From the NCBI GenBank assembly GCA_002699025.1, contig PABA01000112.1, forward strand, positions 1 to 64,000: 64,000 bases of DNA. Direction: 5' to 3'. The position numbers and the translations under genes are program-made. Of the stretch, positions 47,989 to 56,206 are shown piece by piece. Within the stretch, counting starts at the first letter, position 1, and every line of letters starts with the position of its first letter. Source of the stretch: Sandaracinus sp. GTDB lineage: Bacteria; Myxococcota_A; Polyangia; Polyangiales; Houyiibacteriaceae. The notes under the pieces were generated by a model. It was not told the origin of the DNA. It searched no databases and saw only the letters and a program-made list of their open reading frames with translations.

Positions 47989-50459
47989 GCGCCCTCCTCG
48001 GGGCGCGCGGCCCCTTCGTCGATGGGCTCGGCCGCCTGCTCGCGCTCCTCGGCGCGGCGCTCGGTGGCGAAGCGGTTCAGTCGCCGGACGAAGGCGTCGA
48101 GCTCCTCGGGCGGCAAGGTGAAGGTGAAGGCGCCGACGGCGCGCTCGACGGCGACGTAGTCGAGCAGGAAGTCGTAGACGGCGTTGGAGGCGGCGAGGTC
48201 CGTGAGGAGCGCCTGGTTCTGCGCGTCGATGAGGCGCACGAGCCCGACGGCGCCGCGGCGGTAGGCGTCGGTGACGAGCTCGAAGTTCGCCTGGGCCGCG
48301 CGGGCGGCGTCGCGGCGGAGGCGGATGGCGGCGGAGGAGGCCCCGGCGGCGTGGAGCGCGCTCCGGACCCGCTGGCGCACGGCGAGCTCGACGGCCGCGC
48401 GCTGGGTCTCGAGCTGCGTGATGGACGCCTCGGCCTGATCGATCTCCGCGTAGCGCCCGGCGTCGAAGAGGCGCCACTGGAGCCCGGCGCCGACGTTCCA
48501 GGTAAAGTCGTCCTGCTCGGGGAAGGAATTCGTGAGGCCCTCGAAGCCGGCCGGGAGACCGCTCGCGTCGATCGGATCGGAGCCGGCGCCGCCGCGGAAG
48601 AAGACGTGCGTGAAGCCGCCCTGGACCACGACGTCCGGGAGGAAGAGCTGGCGCCGCTGACCGACGAGCGTGCGGCGCTGGGCGCGGAGGGCGGCGTCGA
48701 TCTCCTGGAGCTCGGGCGCGTTCGCGACGGCCTCGCGGGCGAGGAAGGCGCGGAAGACGTCGAAGGACCAGGGGTCCTCGAGGTAGCGGCCGACGCGCTC
48801 GTCGAGGACCACGCCCGTGTCCGCGTGGCTCGGCTCGGCGATGGTGAAGGGCGCCTCGAGCTCGTGGGCGAGGATGCGGTTGAGGGCGATCTCGGCCTGG
48901 TTGCGGACGGCGATGGCGTCGATGACCTTCACGCGCCCGTCGGCGATCTCGATCTCCCAGCGGTAGACCTCCTCGCGCCCGGCGGCGCCGATCTCGCGGC
49001 GCACCTCGGCGAGGGCGAGGTTGCGGCGGACGCGGCCGAGGTTCTCCCGGTTGATGCGCTCGGCCGTGCGCGCTCGGAGCACGTTCAGGTAGGCCTCGGC
49101 GGCCTGGCGGATGACGTCGATCTCGGCCGTGCGGATCGAGGCCTCGGTCGCGTCGGCGGAGTGCTCGGCGGCGCGCAGGCCGGCGAGGGCGCGGGGCGAG
49201 TAGGCGACGACCTGGCCCGTGAGCCCCCAGGAGAGCTGGCGCTCGCTGTTGCCGATGGGCGAGGCGACGTCCGGGTCGGTCCACTGGAAGCCGGCGTTGC
49301 CGTCGAGGGTGGGGATGAGGGCGCCGCGGGCCTGGTCGACGCGGGCGTCGGCGACGGTCTGGTCGACGCGGCGCGCGCCGAGGTCGAGGTTGCGCTCGAC
49401 GGCCTCGCGGAGCGCCGAGCGGAAGGTGAGCTCGGGGCCGCGGCGGCCGCGCTGGTCGTTGAGGAGCTCGGCCTCCGTGAGGAGCTCGAAGCGGGGCCAG
49501 GCGCCGATGCGGCGGGCGGTGGCCATGTTGATGACGAGCTCGGCGTGGGGCGCGAAGGCCGTCGGGAAGGTGCCCGGGTCCTCGCCGGCGAGCGCCTCCT
49601 GGGCCTGGAGCGCGACGCGGCGGAGGCGGCGGACGAGGTCGTCGTCGGGGACGAGCGTGGTGAGGGCGCCGAGCTCGACCCAGCGGCGGCCCTCGGAGGC
49701 GTAGGTGGGGAGCTCGCGGGCGTTCAGGGCCTCGAGGAGGGCGGGGGCGCGCTCGACGTCCAGGCGCGGGAGGGGGCCGAGGTAGACGGCCTGCGCGTCC
49801 TCCGGGAGGGCGGCGACGATGGCGTCCGGATCGGGGTCGACGGGGACGAGGGTGATCTGGAGGTCGAGGCCCTCGGTGGCGGCGGCGATGGCCTCCGGGA
49901 GGCCGGTGACGTTGTCCGTGATGTGGCGGTCGACGACGAGGGCGACGCGCTCGGCGCGGACGACCTCGTTGAAGCGGCGGAGCTCGCGCTGGAGGTCGAT
50001 GAGCCCGGTCAGGTAGGCGAGGTTGCGCCGGCCGCTCGTCGCGCCGTCGCGCGGGAGGCCCTGGAGGGCGGGCGCGGCGAAGGGGAGCAGCACCGGCTTG
50101 GAGAGGCGCTCGACGCGACCGACGGCGCGGCCGACCTGGACGCCGAGGCCGACGATCAGGTCGACCTCGCGGTCGGCGAGGGCGTCGCGGACGAGGGCGT
50201 CGGCGCGCGCCTGGGTCCAGTCGCCGACGGCCGTGGGCACCGAGGGCACGACGACGTCCGGGTGATCGGCGCGGAGGAGGGGCTGCATCTCCGCGGCGAG
50301 GCGGGTGGCGACGTCGACGTAGGTCGGCGCCGGGCCGTCGGCGAGGACGGCGATGCGAAGGGGCGCGCGGCGACGCCCGCGCTGCGCCTCGGCGGGGGAG
50401 CGCGAGGCGAGAAGCGCGAGGGCGGCCGCGAGCGCGAGGAGGCGCGCGGGGCTCGGCAT
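47985..50459 (-). CDS. TolC-family outer-membrane channel fused to an ABC-type periplasmic binding domain
   Basis: The 824-residue protein has a signal peptide (LLALAAALALLASRSPAEAQ). The first part, to about residue 330, is a two-lobed binding-protein-like domain of the ABC_sub_bind type (LRIAVLADG, LIVGLGVQVGRAVGRVERL, VALVVDRHITDN). The second part is a TolC/OEP channel with the two helical repeats (AIAVRNQAEIALNRILAHE, ITQLETQRAAVELAVRQRVR). An ordinary TolC is about 450 residues, so the N-terminal addition is real and in frame. It heads the efflux operon. The extra domain may sense or bind the pump's cargo, or a ligand that gates the channel. This is inference. Confidence 0.85.
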   Translation of the reverse strand: MPSPARLLALAAALALLASRSPAEAQRGRRRAPLRIAVLADGPAPTYVDVATRLAAEMQPLLRADHPDVVVPSVPTAVGDWTQARADALVRDALADREVDLIVGLGVQVGRAVGRVERLSKPVLLPFAAPALQGLPRDGATSGRRNLAYLTGLIDLQRELRRFNEVVRAERVALVVDRHITDNVTGLPEAIAAATEGLDLQITLVPVDPDPDAIVAALPEDAQAVYLGPLPRLDVERAPALLEALNARELPTYASEGRRWVELGALTTLVPDDDLVRRLRRVALQAQEALAGEDPGTFPTAFAPHAELVINMATARRIGAWPRFELLTEAELLNDQRGRRGPELTFRSALREAVERNLDLGARRVDQTVADARVDQARGALIPTLDGNAGFQWTDPDVASPIGNSERQLSWGLTGQVVAYSPRALAGLRAAEHSADATEASIRTAEIDVIRQAAEAYLNVLRARTAERINRENLGRVRRNLALAEVRREIGAAGREEVYRWEIEIADGRVKVIDAIAVRNQAEIALNRILAHELEAPFTIAEPSHADTGVVLDERVGRYLEDPWSFDVFRAFLAREAVANAPELQEIDAALRAQRRTLVGQRRQLFLPDVVVQGGFTHVFFRGGAGSDPIDASGLPAGFEGLTNSFPEQDDFTWNVGAGLQWRLFDAGRYAEIDQAEASITQLETQRAAVELAVRQRVRSALHAAGASSAAIRLRRDAARAAQANFELVTDAYRRGAVGLVRLIDAQNQALLTDLAASNAVYDFLLDYVAVERAVGAFTFTLPPEELDAFVRRLNRFATERRAEEREQAAEPIDEGAARPEEGA

Positions 50460-50823
50460 GGGGCGTTCTACGGACCCGCCACGGGGGCGGTCAACGGGGT
50501 GCGCGGAGGTTGTCGGGCGAGCCACGCGAACGTAACGAGGGCGCGCTCGGACCACGGTCCGTCATCGCTCTCGCTCCGCTCTCGTGCGCCGGTCGACCTC
50601 GATGGAGCGCTCGCGTGGACGCCCGCGCCGGTCGACCTCGATGGAGCGCGGTCGCGTGGACGCCCGCGCCGGTCGACCTCGATGGAGCGCGGTCGCGTGG
50701 ACGCCCGCGCCGGTCGACCTCGACGGAGCGCTCGCGGTCGCGTGGATGCCCGCGCCGGTCGACCTCGATGGAGCAGCGACGAGCGACGCGGAGCCCGCCG
50801 CTCGAGACGAACGCGAGGCGGGC
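50460..50823. other. gap with a tandem array before the efflux operon
   Basis: This 364-base gap should hold the efflux promoter on the minus strand. Most of it is taken by the array at 50586-50776. No gene and no clear promoter boxes are seen. Confidence 0.55.
50586..50776. repeat. five-copy 39-45-base tandem array
   Basis: Copies start at 50586, 50625, 50666, 50707 and 50752. Each contains GCGCCGGTCGACCTCGATGG (one copy has GACGG) and a variable tail such as AGCGCGGTCGCGTGGACGCCC. Spacing is 39, 41, 41 and 45 bases. The array has no unique spacers, so it is a minisatellite rather than CRISPR. It lies upstream of the TolC-fusion start. Confidence 0.9.
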
Positions 50824-51612
50824 TCACTCGGCCGTGGTGAGCGGGCCGGCGACGCGCGTCTGACCGTGGACGACCCAGCGCTCGGGGGGCTCGAGGACCC
50901 AGCGCGCGCTCAGCTCGAGCTCGGTCGCCTCGCCCGGGCCGAGGCGCTCGCGGGTGGGGAAGCCCCGGCCGAAGGCGACCAGCCGCTCGCCCTTCCAGCC
51001 CTCGAGCCAGGCGAAGATCGGGTGGCCGACGTGCTCGGTGGCGTTGGCGAGCGCGCCGCGGGCGGTGCCCTCGCGGACCTCTACGTCGCGGGCCTCGAGG
51101 GCGAAGACCTCGCGCGCGACGGAGCTCGGCGGGGTCGGGTCGATGGCGCGGGCCGCGACGCGGACATGCGCCGGCGGGCGCGGCGACTCGAAGACGACGG
51201 GCGCCGCCTCCCCGGGGGCGAGCCGGGCGCTGGCCGCCTGCGCGCGGAGCCGACCGACGATCTCGCCGGCCTCGTCGAGGAGCTGCAGCTCGGCTTCGGG
51301 GCGCTCCACGGGGGCGTCGCCGCGGACGACGTAGCGCCCGAGCCAGAAGCGCGCCCCGTCCTCGGTCTCGCCCTCGTGGAGCTCCACCACCTCCGCCTCG
51401 GAGCGGGGCAGCGCGGGCTGCTCCGGCCCGGGCGCGGGCTCCGCGGGCGCGGGCTCCGCGGGCGCCTCCTCGGGGGCGGGCTCCTGGGGCGCGGCCGGCG
51501 GCGCGTCCTCCCCGCCGCCGCAGGCCCCGAGCGCGAGGAGCGCCAGGGCGAGGGCTCGTCGACCGGCCGCGACGATCGACGCCCCGGCGGCAGACCGGTC
51601 CACGGGCGTCAC
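50824..51612 (-). CDS. putative lipoprotein of unknown function
   Basis: The GTG start at 51610-51612 overlaps the thioesterase stop (GTGA). The 262-residue product has a lipoprotein signal (ALALALLALGACGGG) and a Pro/Ala/Glu linker. A beta-rich domain follows with FWLGRYVVRGDAPVERPEAE, VFESPRPPAHVRVAARAID and ELELSARWVLEPPERWVV. It may be surface or periplasmic. I do not recognise the family. Coupling to a thioesterase gene suggests co-expression, not a shared function. Confidence 0.75.
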   Translation of the reverse strand: MTPVDRSAAGASIVAAGRRALALALLALGACGGGEDAPPAAPQEPAPEEAPAEPAPAEPAPGPEQPALPRSEAEVVELHEGETEDGARFWLGRYVVRGDAPVERPEAELQLLDEAGEIVGRLRAQAASARLAPGEAAPVVFESPRPPAHVRVAARAIDPTPPSSVAREVFALEARDVEVREGTARGALANATEHVGHPIFAWLEGWKGERLVAFGRGFPTRERLGPGEATELELSARWVLEPPERWVVHGQTRVAGPLTTAE

Positions 51613-52100
51613 GCCCGCTTCGCCTTCTTGCGCGCCAGCCGCTGCTCGCGCCGCTCCATGGCCTCGGCGGCGTTCTGCCGGTCCTCCTCCGTCTCGAGGC
51701 GGAGCGGGGGCACGGCGCAGGGGCGGCCGTCGTCGCCGATGTTCACGAAGGTGAGCAGGGCGTCCGCGCAGCGCACCCGCTCGCCGGTCGCCGTGTCCTC
51801 CTTCTCGACGAGGCACTCGACCTCCATGGAGGTCCCGAAGACCGCGTTCATCCAGCTGCGGAGGATGACGACGTCGCCCTGGCGGATCGGCGCGCGGAAC
51901 TCGAGGGCGTCCACGCTCGCCGTGACGGCGACCCGGCCGCAGTGACGCTGGGCGGTGACGGCGGCGCAGACGTCGATCCACGACATGATGGTCCCGCCGA
52001 AGGCCGTGCCGATCGCGTTGGCGTACTGCGGGAGGACGATCTCCGTCTTCTCGGTGATGGAGTCCCGGGGCGAGCGCGAGGCGTCGGTCATGCGCGCCAT
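51609..52100 (-). CDS. acyl-CoA thioesterase (hotdog fold, YciA-like)
   Basis: The ATG at 52098-52100 gives 163 residues; a second in-frame ATG at 52089-52091 is equally good because GGGAG lies ten bases before it. The core is the hotdog thioesterase pattern: VLPQYANAIGTAFGGTIMSW, IDVCAAVTAQRHCGRVAV, RAPIRQGDVVILRSW and VNIGDDGRPCAVPPL. YciA/BfiT-type enzymes cleave acyl-CoAs of varied length. The C-terminus is Arg/Lys-rich. No N-terminal signal. It is likely a cytoplasmic housekeeping enzyme rather than part of the cluster to the left. Confidence 0.85.
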   Translation of the reverse strand: MARMTDASRSPRDSITEKTEIVLPQYANAIGTAFGGTIMSWIDVCAAVTAQRHCGRVAVTASVDALEFRAPIRQGDVVILRSWMNAVFGTSMEVECLVEKEDTATGERVRCADALLTFVNIGDDGRPCAVPPLRLETEEDRQNAAEAMERREQRLARKKAKRA

Positions 52101-52386
52101 GCTCCCGGATTCGTCCGGCAACGCAAGACCCCGTGCCGCGCCGCCGACCCGATCCCTGCCCTCGCCCTCGTTGCCGGATGCGCAGGCTGCGAAGCCCTGC
52201 CCCTCCGCCGGGGCCGACGCGCGGACGCCGAAGCCCGCCCCATCCCCCCTGCCGTTCGGAAGCGCGCCGACTCCCGCCCTCGCCCCTTCCCCACGTCGCG
52301 ACCGCTCACGCCCGACCCCCCCGACCACGCCCCCACGACGGAAAGACGACGCCGCGACCAGAAGGTCACGGCGCCGAAGTGCTGAC

Positions 52387-52424
52387 GCCCCGCGGGGGTG
52401 CTGGGTAGGCGACCCCCGCGGGGC
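52387..52424. terminator. 13-bp perfect hairpin downstream-facing both ways
   Basis: GCCCCGCGGGGGT at 52387-52399 pairs exactly with ACCCCCGCGGGGC at 52412-52424, loop of 12 bases. A G/T-rich, T-run-bearing stretch begins some 12 bases to the right. It may be a terminator for transcripts entering from the left, or part of a structured RNA. Confidence 0.55.
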
Positions 52425-52558
52425 CGGGGTGTGTCAGCTGGGGTATTGGGGTTTGGAGTGGTTTGTTTTGTTTGGGGTGCCGAGCGACCCCTGTCGGTGC
52501 CGCTCGGGCCGGCTTCGCTGGGGTGATTGCGTTGCCGACGAGGAAGAACCTAGCTCGA

Positions 52559-52653
52559 TGACGCATCGCGTCAAGCAAGTGCGCGCGTTTTCGTTTCGTG
52601 TTTACGAGCCCGAAACGAAACGCTCATGACGCGCCGCTTCGACGCATCGCGTC
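52559..52653. promoter_or_regulatory. paired TGACGC-N3-GCGTCA palindromes
   Basis: Two copies of a 13-15-base palindrome with the same ATC centre lie 81 bases apart (52559-52573 and 52641-52653). They flank the CGTTTTCG/CGAAACG inverted repeat. They share the GCGTCA core with boxes near 10960-11012 and 35238. The geometry suits binding by a dimeric regulator with DNA looping, but no regulator can be named. Confidence 0.45.
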
Positions 52654-52790
52654 AACCCACGCCCATTCCCCGTCTGGAGAGGGGTGAACGAGTTCTGTCG
52701 ACGATGCCCGGTCCAACGAGGACACGACACACGGCGGGGCTGTGAGCGCCCGCCTTCCGAGGCGCCGCCGCGCGCGCTAGAGGGCCCCCC

Positions 52791-54251
52791 ATGTGCGGGT
52801 TCGTCGGCCTCGTGGCGTCCCAGGACGTCGCTCCTCAGATCCACCTGGCGCTCCAGGCGCTCCAGCACCGGGGCCAGGACTCCGCGGGCATCGCCACCAT
52901 GAGCGGCGACGGGCGCCGCTTCGCGTTCCGGCGCGGCCTCGGCACCGTCGTGAACGCCCTCGACCAGGCCGACCTCGAGGCCCTCCCGGGCGCCGTCGGC
53001 CTCGGCCACGTGCGCTACCCGACCATCGGCCGCGGGGTCCTCGAGGACGCCCAGCCCTTCTTCTACCGCCAGCCCGGCGTGCTCATGGCGCACAACGGGA
53101 ACGTCACCAACGTCGGCGCCCTCGAGCGCGAGCTCGCGAAGAAGTCCATCCACCTCATGTCGCGCTGCGACGTCGAGCCGGCCCTCTGCGTCTTCGCCGA
53201 CGCCCTCATGGGCCAGCGCCCGGCCGACCACACCACCGCCGACGCCCTCGAGGCCCTGCGCGCCGTGCAGCGATCCGTCCGCGGCAGCTACTCGATCGTC
53301 GCCGCCCTCCGCCTGGACGGCCGCCCGACCCTCCTCGTCTTCCGCGACCCGCACGGCATCCGCCCGGCGACCCTCGGCCGCCGCGACGACGGCGCCTGGA
53401 TGGCCGCGAGCGAGTCCGTCTGCCTCGACGCGACCGGCTTCTCCCACGCCTTCGAGCCGCGCCCGGGCGAGGCGGTGATCCTCCGCGCCGGCGAGGAGCC
53501 CGAGCGGCACGCGCTCGAGGCCCGCACCCCGTCGCCCTGCATCTTCGAGGCGATCTACTTCGCCCGCCCGGACGCCGTCATGGGCGATCGCAGCGTCTAC
53601 GAGGTGCGACTCGACCTCGGGCGCCAGCTCGCGAGCCGCCTGGCCGCGAAGGGCGTCTCCGCGGACGTGGTCTTCCCCGTCCCCGACACGGCGCGCCCGG
53701 CTGCAACGGCCGTGGCCGAGGAGCTCGCGCTGCCGCTCCGCGAGGGCTTCATCAAGAACCGCTACAGCGGCCGCACCTTCATCATGCCCGACGCGCTCAC
53801 GCGCGATCAGGCGCTCCGCCTCAAGCTCAACCCGATCCCGCGCGAGATCGCCGGCAAGCGCGTGCTCCTGGTGGACGACTCGATCGTCCGCGGCACCACG
53901 CTCCGCCGCGTCGTCGGCCTGCTCGAGGCCGCCGGCGCCGCCGAGGTGCACCTCGCCATCCACGCGCCGCCCGTGAGCCACCCGTGCTTCTACGGCATCG
54001 ACATGTCGACGGAGGACGAGCTCTTCGCGCGGCGCTTCGTCCAGGGGACGCCCGACGGCGAGGCGGGCTACCAGGCCCTCGAGCGGGACGCGGCCGCGGC
54101 GCTCGGCGCGGACTCGCTCACCTGGCTGCGCGTGGCCGACATGGACGCGGCGGCGCCGGGCCCGCGCTGCGCCGCCTGCTTCGACGGCGTCTATCCGGAG
54201 CCCGTCCCCGACGTGGACCGGGACGAGATCGTGCGCGACCGCCAGGCCTGA
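52791..54251 (+). CDS. purF: amidophosphoribosyltransferase PurF
   Basis: The 486-residue enzyme makes phosphoribosylamine from PRPP and glutamine, the first step of purine synthesis. Cys2 (MCGFVGLVAS) is the glutaminase nucleophile once Met is removed. The QHRGQDSAGIAT, GLGHVRYPTIG and LMAHNGNVTN motifs of the Ntn-hydrolase domain and the PRPP-binding VLLVDDSIVRGTTLRRVV of the transferase domain are intact. A RCAACFDGVYPEP stretch near the C-terminus is consistent with the Bacillus-like class. It is monocistronic here, behind a long regulated-looking gap. Confidence 0.95.
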   Translation: MCGFVGLVASQDVAPQIHLALQALQHRGQDSAGIATMSGDGRRFAFRRGLGTVVNALDQADLEALPGAVGLGHVRYPTIGRGVLEDAQPFFYRQPGVLMAHNGNVTNVGALERELAKKSIHLMSRCDVEPALCVFADALMGQRPADHTTADALEALRAVQRSVRGSYSIVAALRLDGRPTLLVFRDPHGIRPATLGRRDDGAWMAASESVCLDATGFSHAFEPRPGEAVILRAGEEPERHALEARTPSPCIFEAIYFARPDAVMGDRSVYEVRLDLGRQLASRLAAKGVSADVVFPVPDTARPAATAVAEELALPLREGFIKNRYSGRTFIMPDALTRDQALRLKLNPIPREIAGKRVLLVDDSIVRGTTLRRVVGLLEAAGAAEVHLAIHAPPVSHPCFYGIDMSTEDELFARRFVQGTPDGEAGYQALERDAAAALGADSLTWLRVADMDAAAPGPRCAACFDGVYPEPVPDVDRDEIVRDRQA

Positions 54252-54307
54252 GGGGCGCCGCCCCCCTTCGAAGGAGCGCGCTCCCGTGGTACCCAAGCCT
54301 CCGGGAG

Positions 54308-54328
54308 GGTGACGCATCCCACGTCACC
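54308..54328. promoter_or_regulatory. inverted repeat GGTGACG/CGTCACC before the DUF2330 gene
   Basis: GGTGACG at 54308-54314 pairs with CGTCACC at 54322-54328 over a 7-base loop, between the purF stop and the next ribosome-binding site. The half-site TGACGCATC equals that of the palindrome upstream of purF. It could end purF transcription or be an operator. Confidence 0.45.
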
Positions 54329-54344
54329 GAGAGGGAGGTTCTCG

Positions 54345-55940
54345 ATGGGTCATCGCATGCGGTCGCTCGGCGGCCCCCGTACGCGCGTCCAGCTCGCGGC
54401 GCTCTTCGCGGCCTCCGCGGCGGCGCTCGCCCCGGCCGGCCCAGCGCGCGCGTTCTGCGGCTTCTACGTGAGCGGGGCCGACGCCTCGCTCTACAACGAC
54501 GCGACCATGGTCGTGCTCATGCGCGAGGGCACGCAGACCGTGCTCTCGATGCAGAACGCCTACCAGGGGCCGCCGGAGGACTTCGCGCTGGTCGTCCCCG
54601 TGCCGATCGTGCTCGAGGAGGAGAACGTGCGGACGCTCCCGGCGGAGGTCTTCGCGCGCGTCGACCGGCTTGCCGCGCCGCGCCTCGTCGAGTACTGGGA
54701 GCAGGATCCCTGCGCGCCGCAGGTGGAGTACGAGCGCATGCTCGTGCCCTCCGCGGCGATGCCGGACACGGCCACCGAGGCCGCGGCGAACGACGACCTC
54801 GGCGTCACCGTCGAGGCCGAATTCGAGGTCGGCGAGTACGACATCGTCATCCTCAGCGCGAACGACTCGAGCGGGCTCGACACCTGGCTGCGCCAGAACG
54901 AGTACAACATCCCGAGCGGCGCCGAGCCCGTGCTGCGCCCCTACGTGGAGCAGGGCACGAAGTTCTTCGTCGCCAAGGTCGACCCCGAGCGCGTCACCTT
55001 CGAGGACGGGCGCGCGCTCCTCTCGCCGCTCCGCGTCCACTACGACGCCGAGACCTTCTCGCTGCCGGTGCGCCTCGGCCTGCTGAACAGCCAGGGCACG
55101 CAGGACCTCCTCGTGCACGTGCTCGCGCGCGGGCAGCGCTACGAGGTGGCGAACTACGACAACGCGACCATCCCGACGAACCTCCGCGTGCAGAACGCCG
55201 TGCGGGAGAGCTTCGGCGGGTTCTACGACGCGCTCTTCGAGCGGGTGCGGCAGCAGCAGCCGCGCGCGGTGGTCACCGAGTACGCCTGGGACGCCTCGAG
55301 CTGCGACCCCTGCCCGGAGCCGGCGCTGGACGGGAGCGAGCTGATGACGCTCGGCGCAGACGTGGTCGGGGGCGGCCCGGGCGGCTTCGTGCTGACGCGC
55401 CTCCACTACCGCTACGACCGGGAGGGCCTCGACGAGGACCTCGTCTTCCGCGCGGCGCCGCCGATCGTCGGAGGGCGGGGCACGCCCGACCGGGAGGGGA
55501 AGATGCACGAGCAGGACGCGGCGCCCGGCGGCGTGAACAACTTCCAGGGGCGCTACGTGATCCTCCACCGCTGGGAGGGCGAGGTGAGCTGCGACTCGCC
55601 CGTGCGCGGCAACTGGGGCGGCCCGCCGAGCGGCGGGGGCACGCCGCGACCGGTCGCCGCCGGGAGCCGGCTCCGCGCCCCCGCGCCGGCCCTCGCCGCG
55701 AACGCCGGGCTGGCGACGCTCCTCGCCGAGGACGTCCCCTCGCTCGAGGTCGAGGCGGCCGCGCCGGCCGGGGGCGGCGAGCCCGGCAGCGGCGGCGGCA
55801 CGGACGACACGCCGCCGGCCGCGGCCCAGGGCGAAGGCGGCGGCTGCGCCGGCTGTGCCGTGGGTGGCCCCGAGGGGGCGGCGGGCGCGGCACTCTTCGT
55901 GCTGGCGCTCGGCTGGACCCTCATGCGCCGGCGCGACTGA
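54345..55940 (+). CDS. DUF2330 secreted protein with MYXO-CTERM-like anchor
   Basis: ATG 54345 has GGAGG seven bases upstream and gives 531 residues. A signal peptide (LAALFAASAAALAPAGPARA) precedes the DUF2330 core beginning FCGFYVSGADASLYNDATMV, which carries PPEDFALVVPVPIVLEEENV and several conserved-looking Trp/Tyr/Cys. The end has a Gly/Ala-rich linker, GCAGCA, a hydrophobic segment (GAALFVLALGWTLM) and RRRD, the three-part layout of MYXO-CTERM sorting tails. The protein is probably displayed on the cell surface. DUF2330 is common in this phylum and its function is unknown. Confidence 0.85.
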   Translation: MGHRMRSLGGPRTRVQLAALFAASAAALAPAGPARAFCGFYVSGADASLYNDATMVVLMREGTQTVLSMQNAYQGPPEDFALVVPVPIVLEEENVRTLPAEVFARVDRLAAPRLVEYWEQDPCAPQVEYERMLVPSAAMPDTATEAAANDDLGVTVEAEFEVGEYDIVILSANDSSGLDTWLRQNEYNIPSGAEPVLRPYVEQGTKFFVAKVDPERVTFEDGRALLSPLRVHYDAETFSLPVRLGLLNSQGTQDLLVHVLARGQRYEVANYDNATIPTNLRVQNAVRESFGGFYDALFERVRQQQPRAVVTEYAWDASSCDPCPEPALDGSELMTLGADVVGGGPGGFVLTRLHYRYDREGLDEDLVFRAAPPIVGGRGTPDREGKMHEQDAAPGGVNNFQGRYVILHRWEGEVSCDSPVRGNWGGPPSGGGTPRPVAAGSRLRAPAPALAANAGLATLLAEDVPSLEVEAAAPAGGGEPGSGGGTDDTPPAAAQGEGGGCAGCAVGGPEGAAGAALFVLALGWTLMRRRD

Positions 55941-56128
55941 GGGCCGCGCGCTCGGCGGGAGGGAGGCGAGCGGCGATGGACGCTCGCTCCCGGACGGCGC
56001 GTCGGCTGAGCGCGTTCGTTCCGCGACGAGGGCGGGGGCGCGCTTCGGCCGGGGTCGGGCCGGCCCGGTCGTCAGACGCCGGTGGGCGCGGGAGCTCTCG
56101 GGGAAGCGCCCTCGAGCGCGCGTTCGCC

Positions 56129-56162
56129 CGGGCAGGGGCAGGGGCAAGGGCACGGGCACGGG
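56129..56162 (-). repeat. GTGCCC hexamer array after the SCO-like gene
   Basis: On the minus strand the 34 bases read GTGCCC then CTGCCC units, 45 bases after the SCO stop. It differs at one position from the array at 30819-30852. Three copies of CGGTCGTC-type units lie between it and the stop codon. Confidence 0.8.
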
Positions 56163-56206
56163 TCGTCGCACCGGTCGTCGCACCGGTCGTCGGCACCGGT
56201 CGTCCC

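Larger units (their letters stand above)
52101..52790. promoter_or_regulatory. long gap with hairpin, lower-GC island and palindromes before purF
   Basis: About 690 bases hold no supported gene. From left to right there is a strong 13-bp hairpin (52387-52424), a G/T-rich lower-GC stretch (about 52436-52480), a palindrome TGACGC-ATC-GCGTCA at 52559-52573, an imperfect inverted repeat CGTTTTCGTTTCG (52586-52598) with CGAAACGAAACG (52611-52622), and a second GACGC-ATC-GCGTC at 52641-52653. The purF start is 137 bases further. This is the most structured promoter-like region of the window. Confidence 0.55.

Noticed and set aside
50586-50776. Possible CRISPR array
   Set aside because: Repeats are nearly contiguous with variable tails and no unique spacers, and no cas genes are present.
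52581-52600. E. coli PurR-like half-site (GTTTTCGT) before purF
   Set aside because: Only half of the PurR consensus fits, and the sequence is better explained as one arm of the local inverted repeat. PurR of that type is not expected in this phylum.
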